49,741 nucleotides of DNA from the NCBI GenBank assembly GCA_964648275.1, contig CAZYOB010000005.1:1-49741 (forward strand), in the 5' to 3' direction. Position 1 is the stretch's first letter. The number at the start of each line of letters is the position of its first letter. Below are positions 8,231 to 15,942 of the stretch, piece by piece. The notes beneath the pieces were generated by a model that had not been told where the DNA came from, did not search any database, and saw only the letters and a list, made by a program, of their open reading frames with translations. The stretch is from CAIQPO01 sp964648275 (lineage in GTDB: Bacteria; Patescibacteriota; Microgenomatia; UBA1400; MFAQ01). A program made the translations under genes and the position numbers.

Positions 8231-10195
8231 TTACTTTGTCTCTGTGGGGGTTGGAGCGGTTTCTTTTGGAACCAGTGCCTTTAGTTCACCGATCACCTCG
8301 TCCAGCTGTTTCATCTCGTCACTATCAGTCTGGGTGTATTTTTTGGCTTCCTCCATGTACGCAAGGGCACGGGGATAATTCTTGACGCTTTTGTAAACCA
8401 GCCCGAGGTTGTAATAGGGAATGTTCCAGTTGGGTTTGAGCTCGATGGCTTGAGAAAGGACTCTTACTGCCATCTCAGCATCTTCCATTTGGAAATAGAA
8501 GGTACCTAGTTGAACTCTAAGTGTTGGGTTGGTGGGGTCCAGCGAGATAGCCCGGGTATATGTGGCCAGGGTCCAGTCTACGGATCCTTCAATGCCGTAT
8601 CCTGCGAGAGTGCGGGAAATACCGGCAAGGTTTTCCCAGACGACGACGTCATTAGGAGTAAGGTCGGCTGCTGCCTTGGCTTCGTTAAGGGCTTGATTGG
8701 CAAATTCCAGGGCTTTTTGTTTATCCTCATCAGTGACAGTTTTGCCTTCTTGTCCGGTGGTGAGTAAGGACTTGGTCACCGCAAGATATGTTTGAGACAG
8801 GTTAATTTTCAGATACGGGTCGGTGGGATCAAGTTTGGAAGCCTCGATTTGTTTGTTGTATGACTTTATTTGGTTGTCTTTGACGGTTTGAGAGGCTTCG
8901 AAGATGGCCAAGTTGGCAGCATAAGTTCTCGAGGCAATGTTCCAGAAGACAGCCAAAAGGACGACTGAGGCTACCGTTAACAGCCAAGGTAATACCGGAA
9001 GGCCGGGGCGATCCTTGGCGGGTGTTTCCGAATATGCGGAGGTGACTTGTTTGGTGGAAAGATTTAGCTGGACATCTTTGACAGAATGACTGTTTTCCAG
9101 TTTAAGTTTAACTGCAGAGGCAATCAGAAGAATAATACCCATAACCTGAGCAGGGAGACTTGAAGGGACAAGTATAAAAAGAAGGAAGGTGGAGAGGACC
9201 CCCGCCATCAGAAAAGCGGTTTCCGGGTCGGATAAATATTTTTCTTTCAAGAGGGCCCTGATGGTCTTGAGATAAGAAAGGGCGAAGAAAAGTAATCCAA
9301 GAACACCTGTTGTGGTCAAAATGTTTAGCAGCTCGCTACTTGAGCTGGGGAATCTAATTGTCCAGATATTGTTGTCAAGGTTGAGGGATGAGGGTTTGAG
9401 TCGGCTATATACTTGGGTAAAAGTATCTGGTCCGGTGCCTAAAATGGCTGTTTTGGGGGTTTTTAGAGTATCGACGGCGATCGACCAGCCGGCAGAATAC
9501 GGAAGGAGGAGCACACCCCGATTGTCGGAAGTGGGAAGAAGGAGCTTAAGGGAGAAGGCGGATCCGGAAGCGATGATGATGGCAGCGGCAAGCATGAGAG
9601 GCTTGATCATCCAATTGCGAGTAGTAACTCCATAACTTATCGTGGCTAACAAGACGGGTACAGCCAGAGTCAGATAGTTGTAGGGACTGCCAGCAGGATT
9701 GAATACTTTTGATTGAAGCCACTCAGGTCCGGGTATCTGGGCGATGATCCCCAGATGGGAAAAAATAGAAAAAACACTCAGGAGAACTACGGAGCTGATG
9801 GTCCCGATGATGATGCTTCTTACAACCAGGAAGGTTTTTTGGGTAGAGGTTGTTGCCAAGTAGATAATGAACAGCCCGGTGGCAACTGCGGTAGAGTTCA
9901 TAAGAGAAAAGCGCGGATTGGGATGCTTGATCAGAGAGGACAAAATATAGACGACTGACAGGCCTGCCAGCGGGAGAAGTGCGGGGGAGAGGGAAATTTG
10001 GATGTGTCCTCTGGCTACCAGTCTAAGGCAGAAGAAAAGAAGAGCAACTGAGGAGACAATAAAGACCAAAAATTGTTTGTTGACGTGAAAAAATTCCGGT
10101 GTAAGGGGGACAAAGATAAGTGGAATGAGGAGAATTAGAAATGCAGGTAAGTAGCGAAGGATGTTGGTCGACAATTTATCAATCAGTTTACGCAT
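8231..10195 (-). CDS. O-antigen ligase/polymerase-like membrane protein with C-terminal TPRs
   Basis: 654 residues. The N-terminal 450 or so hold about 11 membrane segments with the Wzy/WaaL-like signature ILGTGPDTFTQVYSRLKP in the large outer loop. The C-terminal 200 residues form TPR repeats (SYNKQIEASKLDPTDPYLKI, AISLDPTNPTLRVQLG, AIELKPNWNIPYYNLG, NYPRALAYMEEAKKY). The tail is Thr/Pro-rich. Wzy/WaaL enzymes transfer polysaccharide from a lipid carrier to an acceptor. In organisms lacking lipopolysaccharide, TPR-tailed homologues are thought to act in surface glycan or glycoprotein assembly. It starts 9 nt after the stop of the 10205-10705 gene and forms an operon with it. The substrate is unknown. 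Confidence 0.78.
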   Translation of the reverse strand: MRKLIDKLSTNILRYLPAFLILLIPLIFVPLTPEFFHVNKQFLVFIVSSVALLFFCLRLVARGHIQISLSPALLPLAGLSVVYILSSLIKHPNPRFSLMNSTAVATGLFIIYLATTSTQKTFLVVRSIIIGTISSVVLLSVFSIFSHLGIIAQIPGPEWLQSKVFNPAGSPYNYLTLAVPVLLATISYGVTTRNWMIKPLMLAAAIIIASGSAFSLKLLLPTSDNRGVLLLPYSAGWSIAVDTLKTPKTAILGTGPDTFTQVYSRLKPSSLNLDNNIWTIRFPSSSSELLNILTTTGVLGLLFFALSYLKTIRALLKEKYLSDPETAFLMAGVLSTFLLFILVPSSLPAQVMGIILLIASAVKLKLENSHSVKDVQLNLSTKQVTSAYSETPAKDRPGLPVLPWLLTVASVVLLAVFWNIASRTYAANLAIFEASQTVKDNQIKSYNKQIEASKLDPTDPYLKINLSQTYLAVTKSLLTTGQEGKTVTDEDKQKALEFANQALNEAKAAADLTPNDVVVWENLAGISRTLAGYGIEGSVDWTLATYTRAISLDPTNPTLRVQLGTFYFQMEDAEMAVRVLSQAIELKPNWNIPYYNLGLVYKSVKNYPRALAYMEEAKKYTQTDSDEMKQLDEVIGELKALVPKETAPTPTETK

Positions 10196-10204
10196 AGGGC
10201 AATT

Positions 10205-10705
10205 CTAGAGACCGACAACTTGATAGTCAACTGTTCGATTTTCCGTGGAGGCCGTGTCTGTGCTGAGAATGAAGAAACCGTTGCCTTTCGACTTGACAAA
10301 GTAAATGGAACTGTCGCCCTGCTGAGGAATAATGAGTATCTGACTGTTACTGTCTATCTGCTTGTCTTCGATCATGATTTCGGTAAGACCGGCCGAGATA
10401 GTAGCAGTATGGTCAGTGCTGTTTGACTCCTGGACAGTGTCGATAGCTGATGGAGTAGAGGTGTTGTCTGCGGCGATAATGGGGAGATTGACCTCGGTGG
10501 TGGGAGTGGGAGTGACATCTTCACTGATGACTGTCTGAGGCGAGGGCGAGAGGAGGCTGCCGGTAGGTTTGTCGGAGGAGTAGTAGCCGATACCGATGAG
10601 GGTGATGGGGATAAGGATGAAGATAAAAGCAGTGAAGGCAAAAACTATCTTTCCGACGGGGGCGGATCCACGAGAATTATCGAGGTTTGAAAATTCGATT
10701 ACCAC
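10205..10705 (-). CDS. Single-pass membrane protein with Ser/Thr-rich outer region
   Basis: 166 residues from GTG (GTGGTAATC). A cytoplasmic start of about 18 residues is followed by a membrane helix (about 19-42), a Ser/Thr/Pro-rich stretch (about 43-105) and a compact C-terminal part of about 60 residues with an LTEIMIEDKQI strand pattern. No family recognised. A TATAAT lies 9 nt before the GTG and there is no Shine-Dalgarno. It is divergent from dprA with only 39 nt between the two start codons, and sits upstream of the O-antigen-ligase-like gene, so it may assist that enzyme. Confidence 0.55.
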   Translation of the reverse strand: MVIEFSNLDNSRGSAPVGKIVFAFTAFIFILIPITLIGIGYYSSDKPTGSLLSPSPQTVISEDVTPTPTTEVNLPIIAADNTSTPSAIDTVQESNSTDHTATISAGLTEIMIEDKQIDSNSQILIIPQQGDSSIYFVKSKGNGFFILSTDTASTENRTVDYQVVGL

Positions 10706-10744
10706 TAGTTTCTTATTATAATAGATATTGTCATAATAGTTCTT

Positions 10745-11413
10745 ATGGAATTGGAAGTAAGTGAATGGCCGAAGGGATTGGAGAAAGTAAAACCGGGTAT
10801 AAAAAACATTTTTTATAAAGGGAATATCGGATTATTGAGTGACGGGCGTCCGAGGTTGGCGGTGGTGGGGAGTAGAAAAATGACCGACTATGGAAGGGAA
10901 ATAATCGACCGCTGGGTACCATCACTGGTCAGGCGTGGAGTGGTGATAGTGTCCGGTTTTATGTATGGCGTCGATCAGGAAGCTCATCGTGTTTGTATAG
11001 AAGAAGGCGGAAGCACTATTGCGGTCTTGGGATGGGGTATAGACAGAAAAGTGGCGAGACTGGACGAGAATCTGTATCAGAAAATATTAGAAAGTGATGG
11101 ATTGATAGTGTCAGAATACCCGGGAGTGACACCTGCCAGAATTTGGACTTTTCCTCAAAGAGATAGGATCGTAGTGGGTATTTCCGACGCAGTTTGGGTA
11201 GTTGAGGGTGCGCTTAAATCGGGAAGTATGATCACTGCTAATCAAGCGACAGCACAGGGGAAGCCACTATTGGCTTTGCCGGGAAGGGTGGGAGTGAATG
11301 TGGCCGAGGGTGTGAATGGACTGATAAAGATGGGAAGAGCAGAAATGGTAACGGGGGTTGGAGATCTCTTCGAGGTGTTGGGTTTGGTTCCGGGTCAGTT
11401 GAGTTTGGGTTGA
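10745..11413 (+). CDS. dprA: DNA processing protein DprA, minimal form
   Basis: DprA loads RecA onto incoming single-stranded DNA during transformation. The 222 residues are essentially only the Rossmann-like core: RLAVVGSRKMTDYGREI, VSGFMYGVDQEAHRVC, FPQRDRIVVGISDAVWVVEG, SGSMITANQATAQGKPLLALPG. The usual N-terminal SAM domain and C-terminal winged helix are missing (typical length about 360). CATAAT lies 7 nt before the ATG with no Shine-Dalgarno, so the mRNA is probably leaderless. With comEA, comEC and the metallo-beta-lactamase gene 7-9 kb away, it completes a core set for uptake and processing of DNA. Confidence 0.9.
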   Translation: MELEVSEWPKGLEKVKPGIKNIFYKGNIGLLSDGRPRLAVVGSRKMTDYGREIIDRWVPSLVRRGVVIVSGFMYGVDQEAHRVCIEEGGSTIAVLGWGIDRKVARLDENLYQKILESDGLIVSEYPGVTPARIWTFPQRDRIVVGISDAVWVVEGALKSGSMITANQATAQGKPLLALPGRVGVNVAEGVNGLIKMGRAEMVTGVGDLFEVLGLVPGQLSLG

Positions 11414-11470
11414 TCTAGTTTGATATATAATATGGGTTGTACTTTCCAAACCTACGTTTAAGGAGTCAAT

Positions 11471-12349
11471 ATGGCAACTTTTGCTACTTCCGTGCCTGTC
11501 GCATACGCTCTTTGGCCTACCTCCACCCAGTATTTAGGGTCAGAAATTCCTTGGGGAGCCGACCCCAACAATTCCCTGCAGAGACTAATGATCACATTGA
11601 AGGATCCATCTCTGGCTTTGGCCTCGACGATGGATAATTCTGTCTTGCGGGCCTGCGCTTCGAATAGCGCCGCTGTGGTCAATAAGTTCCTGAGAGACGA
11701 AAAATTCACGATCCAACTGACCGACGCCGGTTCTTTGAATATGCTGTACTGCGCTGCAGTGATGAAGCTATTGGGAAAATTTTTGGTTCCAGGCACAAGC
11801 GGTTATTACCTGAGCAAAATCGGTAAAAAAGCGTTCCGTCTAGGACGTGACTCAGGGATAAAGCATTATATGTTCAGGCCGCAGATCGGTGAATCTTTCA
11901 GGATAGTGGAAGTGCCGACCATGGCAGGTTTTTCATTATTGGTCGCCAGGCCGACAGGGGTAACCGGTTGGGATATGTTGATCGACTGGTCGCAAATGAC
12001 CTTCTTTATGAAAGAAGTAGAAGGAAACGGCGTGATTCTCCCGAGTGCACAGATCGACGAAGCGAAGGTGGATGTTAAGGCGCTCGTTGGTATGACAGGT
12101 GGAGAATGGATGATACAGGAAGCATTGATGGCCGCCAAGTTCGGGTTGACTCGTAAAGAGGTCAAGTTCGAAGCTGCCTTTGCCTTTTCGGCCAAACGAG
12201 CTGTTGATCCGCGACATGATCCTGAGCCGGATGATTACGTTGCCGATCACGATCTTTACTTCGCTCTGGTCCGTCAAGGACATATATTGCCGATCGCGGT
12301 TGGTCTGATACCTTCAGAAGAGTTGTCGGACGCAAGCGACGTAGAGTAG
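11471..12349 (+). CDS. Divergent serpin-like protein
   Basis: 292 residues, no signal peptide. From about residue 130 the order of motifs follows the serpin fold: FRIVEVPTMAGFSLLVARP (serpins: vELPY..n.lSM..iLP), GVILPSAQIDEAKVDVKALVGM (LPkFkiE..ydL...L..lGm), KFEAAFAFSAKRAV at the place of the reactive-loop hinge, and DHDLYFALVRQGHILPIAVGLIP (DHPFlF.Ir...g.iLF.Grv..P). The N-terminal third is short and divergent, so the total is below the usual 370. The hinge keeps small residues but not the EEGTEAAAAT consensus, so inhibitory activity is uncertain. It is monocistronic with AAGGAG before the ATG and its own terminator. The serpin assignment is by eye; a different alpha/beta fold is possible. 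Confidence 0.5.
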   Translation: MATFATSVPVAYALWPTSTQYLGSEIPWGADPNNSLQRLMITLKDPSLALASTMDNSVLRACASNSAAVVNKFLRDEKFTIQLTDAGSLNMLYCAAVMKLLGKFLVPGTSGYYLSKIGKKAFRLGRDSGIKHYMFRPQIGESFRIVEVPTMAGFSLLVARPTGVTGWDMLIDWSQMTFFMKEVEGNGVILPSAQIDEAKVDVKALVGMTGGEWMIQEALMAAKFGLTRKEVKFEAAFAFSAKRAVDPRHDPEPDDYVADHDLYFALVRQGHILPIAVGLIPSEELSDASDVE

Positions 12350-12359
12350 TTTTTCTTAA

Positions 12360-12384
12360 GGAGAGGTAACCCCTCTCCTTTTTT
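12360..12384 (+). terminator. Rho-independent terminator
   Basis: GGAGAGG (12360-12366), loop, CCTCTCC (12372-12378) and six T. It ends the serpin-like transcript just before ndk. Confidence 0.85.
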
Positions 12385-12424
12385 GTGGTTATCAGAAAGG
12401 TGGTCGTTGGGTTAAAATACAGCT

Positions 12425-12922
12425 ATGAAAGAAAATGAAAGTCCACTTCAACGATCGTTAGTACTGATTAAACCCGATGCTGTACAAAGGTCTCTGGTAG
12501 GGGAGATAATTTCCAGATTTGAGAAGAAAGGTTTTAAGTTAGTAGGAATGAAGATGATGCAGTTGGATGATGAAACTCTGAAGGAGTGGTATCACCAGTA
12601 TAAAGATGCTCCTTTTTTCCCGAAAATCGCTTCTTATATGAAATGGACCCCGGTAATTGCTATGGTTTGGGAAGGGTATATGGCTGTCGACCTGATCAGG
12701 CGAATTATTGGAACACGTAAAGGCTATGAAGCCGAGGCAGGATCTATCAGGGGAGACTTGGGAATGAGTGGGGGGAACAACTTGGTGCATGCGTCCGATT
12801 CATTAGAGAATGCTGCAAGAGAGATTGGAATCCTATTTAAGAAGAATGAGATGCATAAGTACAACTCTTTGACCGAACAGCTTATCTACAGTGAGGATGA
12901 GATCGGTGGGGTATTCAGATAA
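12425..12922 (+). CDS. ndk: Nucleoside-diphosphate kinase
   Basis: Transfers the gamma-phosphate between nucleoside triphosphates and diphosphates. The 165 residues contain SLVLIKPDAVQRSLVGEIISR at the start, WEGYMAVDLIRRIIG, SIRGDLGMS and the active-site segment NNLVHASDSLENAAREI with the phosphorylated histidine at H122. It is about 20 residues longer than the usual 140-150, from a small N-terminal extension and a C-terminal tail. TAAAAT lies exactly 6 nt before the ATG and there is no Shine-Dalgarno, one of the clearest leaderless-type starts in the window. tRNA-Pro follows 17 nt later on the same strand and may be cotranscribed. Confidence 0.97.
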   Translation: MKENESPLQRSLVLIKPDAVQRSLVGEIISRFEKKGFKLVGMKMMQLDDETLKEWYHQYKDAPFFPKIASYMKWTPVIAMVWEGYMAVDLIRRIIGTRKGYEAEAGSIRGDLGMSGGNNLVHASDSLENAAREIGILFKKNEMHKYNSLTEQLIYSEDEIGGVFR

Positions 12923-12939
12923 GGTAAAATATTGAGGAC

Positions 12940-13011
12940 CGGGGTGTAGTGAATCGGTATCACGCTTCGTTCGGGACGAAGAGACAGGCGGTCCAATTCC
13001 GCCCACCCCGA
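12940..13011 (+). tRNA. tRNA-Pro (anticodon CGG)
   Basis: 72 nt. Acceptor CGGGGTG with CACCCCG, anticodon stem-loop CTTCG-TTCGGGA-CGAAG reading CGG, T-arm GGCGGTCCAATTCCGCC (an unusual CCAATTC loop), discriminator A, CCA not encoded. Confidence 0.93.
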
Positions 13012-13087
13012 CATTGACCTATATAATGCATTGTGGTATATTGCTGGGATCGTAGTTCTTTGAATTTTCGAATCAGGAGGATATGGT

Positions 13088-13417
13088 ATGAGGACAGTGT
13101 TTTCCGCGACCTTGATGGCAGTTGGTGCAGTGCTATGGTTCACAGCCTGGGGATGGATATCCGCATTGGCGGTCTTTGGGGGTATGAACTTTTTTGGTAT
13201 TCTAACCAAACAAGTAAGAGAAGGCAGTGGAGCATTTTATATTGTTGGCTTGGTGACGATCTTGTTGATGGTTGTTTTCTATGTCGGGGCACCTGTGGCT
13301 GCCTGGTTAGTTTGGGGACATTTAGAGGGTATAGCGTACGCCATGATCTCAATTATCGGATTAGTGTTTCTTGTTCGAGATGCCAATCAGATACAACCTG
13401 AGTCGATCGAAAATTAA
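13088..13417 (+). CDS. Small multi-pass membrane protein
   Basis: 109 residues, mostly hydrophobic, with three to four predicted membrane helices (about 5-35, 50-75, 78-98) and a short charged tail. AGGAGG precedes the ATG. An earlier ATG at 13083 reads straight into a TGA, so 13088 is the start. A -10-like TATATT lies about 50 nt upstream, giving a typical leader for the Shine-Dalgarno class. It is monocistronic with its own terminator. No recognisable family. Confidence 0.6.
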   Translation: MRTVFSATLMAVGAVLWFTAWGWISALAVFGGMNFFGILTKQVREGSGAFYIVGLVTILLMVVFYVGAPVAAWLVWGHLEGIAYAMISIIGLVFLVRDANQIQPESIEN

Positions 13418-13425
13418 GATAGTTG

Positions 13426-13449
13426 CCGGGGTTAACACCCCGGTTTTTT
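13426..13449 (+). terminator. Rho-independent terminator
   Basis: CCGGGGT (13426-13432), loop TTAAC region, ACCCCGG (13437-13443) and six T, 9 nt after the stop codon at 13417. Confidence 0.85.
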
Positions 13450-13454
13450 AGCGT

Positions 13455-13481
13455 AAAAAAAGCGGAGCATATAGCTCCGCT
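13455..13481 (-). terminator. Rho-independent terminator (minus strand)
   Basis: AGCGGAGC (13461-13468) with GCTCCGCT (13474-13481), followed on the minus strand by seven T. It ends the gene at 13502-13717 and sits back to back with the plus-strand terminator. Confidence 0.85.
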
Positions 13482-13501
13482 GTCGTAAAAAAATTATAAA
13501 T

Positions 13502-13717
13502 CTATCTGTGGCTATTCTGTGAGTGAGTTCGTAACCAGGAATAGTACTCACGTAATAACGAATCTCGAGTGCTTTTTGGCGTGCAATTTAGGGTACAGAC
13601 TTCTTCGCCTACGGTAATTTCGCCGGTGGCTGCTTTCTTAGTCCGGTCTCTAGTTTCTAGGAGTCGTTCAACTAAAATCTCTACATCATCTTCATCTCGG
13701 GCAAGTATGGTTGTCAT
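13502..13717 (-). CDS. Small acidic/basic hypothetical protein
   Basis: 71 residues from the ATG preceded by CAGGAG at a 6-nt spacing; a TTG two codons earlier lies inside the spacer and is rejected. The N-terminal half is a charged helix (RDEDDVEILVERLLETRDRT); the C-terminal half has two Cys (EVCTLNCTP) and a basic, aromatic tail (REYYSWLRTHSQ). No signal peptide or membrane helix. A TGATATAAT promoter element lies on its minus-strand upstream side. It has its own terminator. Function unknown. Confidence 0.55.
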   Translation of the reverse strand: MTTILARDEDDVEILVERLLETRDRTKKAATGEITVGEEVCTLNCTPKSTRDSLLREYYSWLRTHSQNSHR

Positions 13718-13763
13718 ATTCAACTCCTGTGTAAAGGTTCTTGACCCATATTATATCAGAGAG

Positions 13764-13837
13764 TGCTGATGCCCAGAGTCGAACTGGGGACCTGCTCGTT
13801 AGGAGTGAGCTGCTCTATCCATCTGAGCTACATCAGC
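13764..13837 (-). tRNA. tRNA-Arg (anticodon CCT)
   Basis: 74 nt. Acceptor GCTGATG with CATCAGC, D-arm AGCTCAGATGGATAGAGC, anticodon loop CTCCTAA reading CCT (AGG codons), T-arm GGTCCCCAGTTCGACTCTGGG, discriminator A. The base pair closing the anticodon loop is an A-C mismatch. CCA not encoded. Confidence 0.93.
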
Positions 13838-13876
13838 ATGAGGATATTTTACTACTTTTAGGTTTAAAATAGGCGC

Positions 13877-14536
13877 ATGAAGAAGGAGTTTGATCTAACT
13901 AAGGAGCTGGGAAGAAGAAATTGGCTTGATAATGCTTCCGGAGAAGCATATTTACTGGGCAGTCTGGCAAATGAGCCTGAATTGGCCATGCAGGGAACGG
14001 TGTTAGCCGGTTTAATAAGGGAAATCCCGTACGACAGCGAGGAGTTTGCATGGGTAATCGCGGCGGGGAAGGATCTAATAAAAAAGATCGATGAGGCCAA
14101 GAGAAGGTCCTCTGCGGTTGTTTTTATCGATGAGGTGGCAGTGTATGAGGAGGGAAATAGGAGGACTACGCTGGATTGGGAATACGATTTGATCTTTGTA
14201 GAAGGTGGATATCAGATCAAGATGGTGATGCCCGAGTATTATGGTAAAAAGCCGAGTGATGATAGAGTAGAAAAAATTTGTGAACTGGCCAGAGCGTCCT
14301 ATGGCAGATTTGACACATTCAGGCGAAGTGAGAAATCACAGATGATGGAGACGCAGAAGATGGACTCGATTGAGGTGTGGGACGGAGTAAAACAGGTCTA
14401 CAGGCAGTTGGATTTTAACCATGAATGTGGGTACAAGCGGGGGCAGTTGAGAATATTCTATTTTGACGATTATTCCCAGGTAATGAATGTTTGGCAGCAG
14501 GTAAGGGCTATTTCAGGTCGAAAGACATCAGGTTAA
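13877..14536 (+). CDS. Hypothetical soluble protein
   Basis: 219 residues with no signal peptide or membrane helix; mixed alpha/beta composition with charged helices in the first half (KDLIKKIDEAKRRSS) and a Tyr/Phe-rich end (LRIFYFDDYSQVMNVWQQV). No motif recognised. TAAAAT lies 6 nt before the ATG without a Shine-Dalgarno, so it belongs with the leaderless housekeeping-type genes. The 3' end overlaps the convergent PEGA-domain gene by 29 nt, so both genes share their termination region. Confidence 0.55.
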   Translation: MKKEFDLTKELGRRNWLDNASGEAYLLGSLANEPELAMQGTVLAGLIREIPYDSEEFAWVIAAGKDLIKKIDEAKRRSSAVVFIDEVAVYEEGNRRTTLDWEYDLIFVEGGYQIKMVMPEYYGKKPSDDRVEKICELARASYGRFDTFRRSEKSQMMETQKMDSIEVWDGVKQVYRQLDFNHECGYKRGQLRIFYFDDYSQVMNVWQQVRAISGRKTSG

Positions 14537-15812
14537 AGGTGTCGATCCTTTGGTTGATGTTGGTGAGAAGTATGAGTTTGCTGGCATCGGGAGAGGGGAC
14601 AATGAAGTTGGAACTGATCTGGGCATTAGTGACGGTAACAGGATTAATGGCATCATAATCGGTGATTTGAACCCCTTCATTAGAGGTGGTAATCAGCTGG
14701 CGACTACCGTACCAGGAAGTGTTGGTAGTGTAGCGGCTCTCGGTTTGGGCCTTCAGTTGTTTAATCAAGGGCAGACTTGCAGATGGGGTGGAATCACTTG
14801 CAGTGATAATTACTTTAGCCGATTCAGTTGTATCTTGAGATAGTCTGAACTGATAGTTGGTGCCTTCCTTCAAGTCGTAGACATAATAAGCGTCCTTGGT
14901 AAGATTTCTGGTTTCCGGAGTCGAGTTGATATTAGGCAGGGTTTTCCCGACAGTGTTCTCAGGAAGCGAAATATCTTCGAGGGGGCTATAGAAGACTCTC
15001 TCTTTGTCGGGGGAGAAGTAGACGTTGACTGCCTTTTGGATAAAGATATCTGTCATGAACTTGGGATATAAAGTGAGGGAAGATTGATTGATCTTGGCCA
15101 GTTGGTTCTGCCATTCGGAGATGATCAAAGGTAGGCGATAGGTAACATCGGTGAAATTTCTCGATTGATTCATCGACCTGGTGGAAAGGAGGTGCGAAGA
15201 AATAATTCTTTCAGAGGTTTTGGTGGTCTCAAAGAAAACGGCCAGAATCTGGGAGCTATCAGGTGACCAGATGAGAAGTGCTTTTGAATAATCACGCTCG
15301 GAATCAGTGATCTGAAGATTTTGGCTTCCGAGGAGATTGCCGGTGAGAGAATAGACGTAAAGGCCACTATCGGCACTTACGGGTGTGTGACTGAGGACGT
15401 AGGCGATCTTGGTTCCCTCCGGATTAACCGAGGCATTGTCAGCTTGATAAAAAGTGATTGGTGATGTGGCCGGAATGATAGGAAATAGGCGGGTGTCGAC
15501 AGAGGAGACAAGTTCGGATCTGACGGGAACTGACTTTGTCCATGGATGGAAGCCGTCCTTCTCAATTTTAATGGTGTAATTTCCGGGAGTAAGGTAGAGT
15601 TTGTCGTCGGTGACCGTTGTTAACCGATCATTGATGATGACTCTGGAGTCTTTGGGGTAGGATGTGAGGGAAAGAAGGCCAGTACCCTGGATGGCTCGAT
15701 CTTGGATGTTGGGTCTATACCCTTTGGCGAACTGGATGGCCACGGCGGTACCGATGACCAGAACAAGTACTATTAGAAGATTGATGACAAGCCTTTTTGT
15801 TTTGGGATTCAC
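14508..15812 (-). CDS. PEGA-domain protein with beta-propeller-like region, membrane anchored
   Basis: 434 residues from GTG. One membrane helix (about 8-28) is followed by a PEGA domain (about 43-97: GLLSLTSYPKDSRVIINDRL, LYLTPGNYTIKIEKDGFHPW), a small beta-sandwich found on bacterial surface proteins. The remaining 330 residues carry repeated blades of the form SPDSSQILAVF, SPDKERVFYSP, SPDASKLILLT, typical of TolB/WD40-like propellers. The protein should sit outside the membrane and bind protein or glycan; the partner is unknown. TATAAT lies 7 nt before the GTG. Homologues with this layout are common in Microgenomates-type genomes. Confidence 0.78.
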   Translation of the reverse strand: MNPKTKRLVINLLIVLVLVIGTAVAIQFAKGYRPNIQDRAIQGTGLLSLTSYPKDSRVIINDRLTTVTDDKLYLTPGNYTIKIEKDGFHPWTKSVPVRSELVSSVDTRLFPIIPATSPITFYQADNASVNPEGTKIAYVLSHTPVSADSGLYVYSLTGNLLGSQNLQITDSERDYSKALLIWSPDSSQILAVFFETTKTSERIISSHLLSTRSMNQSRNFTDVTYRLPLIISEWQNQLAKINQSSLTLYPKFMTDIFIQKAVNVYFSPDKERVFYSPLEDISLPENTVGKTLPNINSTPETRNLTKDAYYVYDLKEGTNYQFRLSQDTTESAKVIITASDSTPSASLPLIKQLKAQTESRYTTNTSWYGSRQLITTSNEGVQITDYDAINPVTVTNAQISSNFIVPSPDASKLILLTNINQRIDTFNLMSFDLK

Positions 15813-15942
15813 AGGTACTATTATATAGTCTTTTTGATAATATTACCTTTATTGGGCATATACATAATTGTATAAATGAGGTCTAATGTAATACTTTGAT
15901 ATATTAGGATTGGGTTTGGCGTTAGTGTACAATTACACCAAA

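Noticed and set aside
8231..10195. Reassignment of TGA (as in Gracilibacteria and SR1)
   Set aside because: TGA ends several complete genes at the expected length and no in-frame TGA interrupts a conserved domain; tRNA-Trp has the CCA anticodon.
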